A stretch of DNA of 64,000 bases, taken from assembly GCF_014288055.1 (NCBI RefSeq), contig NZ_JACOPK010000003.1, positions 1-64,000 on the forward strand, in the 5' to 3' direction. This DNA comes from Agathobaculum hominis. GTDB taxonomy: Bacteria > Bacillota > Clostridia > Oscillospirales > Butyricicoccaceae. Positions 62,801 through 64,000 of this stretch are shown here, in pieces. The translations under genes were made by a program, and so were the position numbers. The stretch's first letter is position 1. Every line of letters begins with the position of its first letter. Under the pieces are notes generated by a model. The model was not told where the DNA came from. It did no database searches and saw only the letters and a program-made list of their open reading frames with translations.

Positions 62801-63577
62801 AAGCCTTCGGTGTCCTATACCGTGAAAAAATCCTCCTCCGGCGGCGGCGGTGGCGGCCACCACCGCAGACCTACCGTTACCATTCCGGATGATGTACCGA
62901 CCGGTCTGAACGGTGACGATCACTATGCGTACATCGTCGGCTACCCGAACGGCAACGTTGAGCCGAACGGCAACATCACCCGCGCAGAAGTGGCAACCAT
63001 CTTCTTCCGTCTGCTGACCGAGAAAGTCCGCACCGCAAATTCCACCCAGTCCAACAGCCTGTCCGATGTGACGCGCGGTCAGTGGTTTAACCATGCTGTC
63101 TCCACGCTGTCCTCGATGGGCATTGTGAAGGGCCATAACGATGGCACGTTCGCGCCGAATGCGCCGATCACCCGTGCGGAATTTGCCGCAATCGCCGCTC
63201 GCTTCGACGATAAGAACACGGATACGTCCTCGAAGTTCACGGATATCGCATCTCATTGGGCAAAGAATGAGATCGGTATCGCCGCAAACAAGGGCTGGAT
63301 CAACGGCTATCCGGATGGTACGTTCCGTCCGAACCAGTATATCACCCGCGCAGAGGCGATGACGCTTGTCAACCGCGTACTCAACCGTCTGCCCGAGAAC
63401 AGCAGCGATCTGCTCGACAGCATGATCAAGTGGCCGGATAATTCCGATGCTTCTCAGTGGTTCTATCTGGCGGTACAGGAGGCCACCAACAGCCACTATT
63501 ACAAGACCAAGGAGAACAAGTTCGAGAAGTGGACCGAGCTTCGCGAGACCCGCGACTGGACCGAACTGGAAAAGTAA
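59813..63577 (+). CDS. Large S-layer-anchored surface protein (beta-helix, VWA, three SLH)
   Basis: A 1254-residue secreted protein. Signal peptide 1-29 (cleavage after ALA). Residues about 60-430 form a right-handed beta-helix of repeated N/G-rich turns (GGGIYASHADVSMQNVTVSENRV type). A VWA domain starts near 600 with MIDAS DKSTS (about 609) and continues to about 850. A beta-rich region like those of Gram-positive adhesins follows. After a GGGGGG-HH linker, three SLH domains (about 1035-1195; ITRAEVA, ITRAEFA, ITRAEAM) anchor it to cell-wall polymer. Two c-di-GMP-I riboswitches in the leader tie it to sessile/motile switching. Likely adhesin. Confidence 0.92.
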   Translation: MMKTGKNKRLLASILAASMLLAMSPFALADENTPDTTNPGQSQSTEGGGTEQTCVAKIGENKYSTLAGALAAANIYAANSDVTIVMLRDVTENIKINKSLTLDLGGRTLSGDANAAVVTISGDKPQVTVKNGTVTGGRNPQNGGGFAIDSAGVQLEDLTITGNETVGGNGNGEVGGGGIYASHADVSMQNVTVSENRVTGNSSDGGGILVRYGSLTMDGCHVEGNTAPDCGGGMLLRHSVLNAAKSFFENNTAKYGAGIYFGDTPNEAEEGCSGEHNHLITDSTISGNKVLDLENGIGGGMYVGTTSNLTLRNSKLLNNNGASQGGAIVAYSAGTIELDDVSISENKAQSGAGIFALCTAVCNTDIRLLNGTAIDKNTATGYGGGIYADALANTLSVTAENSSVSGNKAAGGAGIFTYKDGSAVINVDLQSGAVMHDNAATGMGGAIYAYNDANINIAKNSAVYNNTAKTAGDDLLFNGSTFTLPNAKDMSGDRILSSNKAEITGWYHDGWFKWNAAAQDGKGGYEEIGRWTEETADEYVPVENDSHAVSLKAATKKSSGGTEDTDPIEWNVSRSKTATALDTNTWTSNVTLSLPSAEEKLASDVVFVLDKSTSTELEDQALGMLAALKEKAASTKAKVKVGVVIFNKQANKTAPLTDLATGYETIENAIKQTIESGTNTHAGLLAGKQLLDEDTEVAANRKYLIFVSDGITYMYNAEPTVTAWSFFADAWKHWAGPDNWKSKYGSNNPPASWSARMTEIGKQVEAQGTKYEYPYGGTATECTPEDDSSKNYANSIDKALYLTYQVYQEAQAAGYNCYAVVNGRPTDYLWGPDFMRYLANGQTVDFGKIQNDILYAVSAGSTVEDQMGDAFDFVPGSLKLTVGGTELKSKANGNMTYFGDNAEDLSETNCRFKVLYAPDADGFVWTINENVSNFAPVQLTYTVKLTKPETDPGTYGTEDLKGEKNVPADKALFTNKRAVLNAINSAGAPLNPLDFPKPSVSYTVKKSSSGGGGGGHHRRPTVTIPDDVPTGLNGDDHYAYIVGYPNGNVEPNGNITRAEVATIFFRLLTEKVRTANSTQSNSLSDVTRGQWFNHAVSTLSSMGIVKGHNDGTFAPNAPITRAEFAAIAARFDDKNTDTSSKFTDIASHWAKNEIGIAANKGWINGYPDGTFRPNQYITRAEAMTLVNRVLNRLPENSSDLLDSMIKWPDNSDASQWFYLAVQEATNSHYYKTKENKFEKWTELRETRDWTELEK

Positions 63578-63587
63578 ATTTTCACTG

Positions 63588-63619
63588 CATCCCCCGGCTT
63601 TCGCCGGGGGATGTTTTTT
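63588..63619 (+). terminator. Terminator of the surface protein gene
   Basis: CATCCCCCGGC/GCCGGGGGATG with a short loop, followed by six T residues. Confidence 0.92.
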
Positions 63620-63889
63620 GCCCGGATGCACCGTGACAGGCGTTGCTTTTCCGGAGACGCAGAGAGGAAAATGCGGTGTAATATACGGAAAATTCATAAG
63701 CACTATAATGCTTTTTCATAGTTAGAAAATTCGCCCAAAATACACTGTTAAAATTATGACATATTGCCCTTGTATTTTATTTTCACAGGTTCATAATAGG
63801 AATTACCGAAAGAGGGGAAGGGAAAAATCTTTTCGGTAATTTTCATGCGGAAGCATCACTTTCGCAGCCGGTTTTAAGGAGGAGATATT
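63620..63889 (+). other. Leader/intergenic region before CstA-type gene
   Basis: No gene seen. A hairpin AATTACCGAAA/TTTCGGTAATT (about 63802-63842) lies in the presumed leader, 48 bases before the next start codon; it ends in TTC and may be a weak attenuator. No convincing promoter was assigned. Confidence 0.5.
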
Positions 63890-64000
63890 ATGATCAGCTT
63901 TATTCTGTGTTTACTGCTGTTGATCGCCGGCTATTTTACTTATGGTAAGATCGTAGACAAAACCTTCGGCCCGGATGACCGCGAGACTCCGGCGGTACGC
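63890..64000 (+). CDS. CstA-family (carbon starvation) transporter, N-terminal part
   Basis: The first 37 codons of a gene cut by the window end. The start MISFILCLLLLIAGYFTYGKIVDKTFGPDDRETPAVR carries a first membrane helix and the strongly conserved GPDDRxTPA motif of CstA-type peptide/pyruvate transporters, so the family call is fairly safe. ATG 63890 follows AAGGAGG. Confidence 0.85.
   Translation, partial: MISFILCLLLLIAGYFTYGKIVDKTFGPDDRETPAVR

Noticed and set aside
59894..63703. 1269-codon open frame opposite the surface protein gene
   Set aside because: It is an antisense shadow of a GC-rich gene; no ribosome site and no recognisable domains, while the plus strand has signal peptide, VWA and SLH motifs.

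Overview
The window is a GC-rich stretch of an anaerobic, probably gut-associated member of the Clostridia (Bacillota). The evidence is strong AAGGAGG-type ribosome binding sites, canonical TTGACA/TATAAT promoters, a pyruvate:ferredoxin oxidoreductase-type protein, a CD1871A-type small CXXC protein, c-di-GMP-I riboswitches and SLH-domain surface proteins. An Oscillospirales or Butyricicoccus/Agathobaculum-like source would fit, but that is inference.

Layout. 1-750: 3' end of an rRNA operon (23S end, tRNA-Lys, tRNA-Glu, 5S). 900-7300: hydrolase, polysaccharide deacetylase, a sigma-factor/membrane/extracellular fusion, LacI regulator, YczE-like membrane protein and YheO-type regulator. 7600-11500: RidA, an unusually long tryptophanase/tyrosine phenol-lyase-like enzyme and an NSS transporter, which look like an amino-acid catabolic locus. 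11700-16550: DAACS symporter, LacI regulator and a PFOR lacking its N-terminal half. 16860-24230: PPC-domain protein, ketopantoate reductase-like enzyme, DUF5662, a sigma/DUF4179 pair and two MATE exporters, one of them under a MarR regulator. 24280-26170: a dense hairpin cluster, an Rrf2 regulator and cysK. 26270-34100: HD protein, then metN-metI-LDH-like-metQ, a deleted FAD-oxidase remnant, aminotransferase, M20 amidohydrolase and C39-like protein.

34727-41966: initiator tRNA-Met followed by a roughly 7.2-kb island bounded by two copies of the tRNA 3' half plus its terminator. It carries a YfcC-type transporter and three metallohydrolases and no visible integrase. 42270-48240: TnpV and ParB relics, an RpiR regulator divergent from a GPH transporter and an EEP phosphatase, and two MgtC-like proteins. 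48250-50580: citrate/C4-dicarboxylate-type two-component system. 50700-57040: complete atpBEFHAGDC operon. 57102-57264: a MITE. 57280-59137: TlpA-like lipoprotein, polyferredoxin and CD1871A cluster. 59270-63620: tandem c-di-GMP-I riboswitches ahead of a 1254-residue SLH/VWA/beta-helix surface protein. 63890-end: start of a CstA-type transporter.

The most interesting theme is RNA-level control. The methionine transport operon begins with a 37-codon Met/Cys-rich leader ORF followed by an intrinsic terminator. cysK begins with a 12-codon leader ORF ending Cys-Pro-Arg-Cys. A MATE gene has two successive terminator hairpins sharing a sequence motif. The surface protein has two stacked c-di-GMP aptamers. 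The met operon also carries an L-2-hydroxyisocaproate-dehydrogenase-like gene, an aminotransferase and a deleted FAD 2-hydroxyacid oxidase, which suggests use of methionine hydroxy or keto analogues. All functional claims rest on reading the sequence; no searches or folding programs were run.
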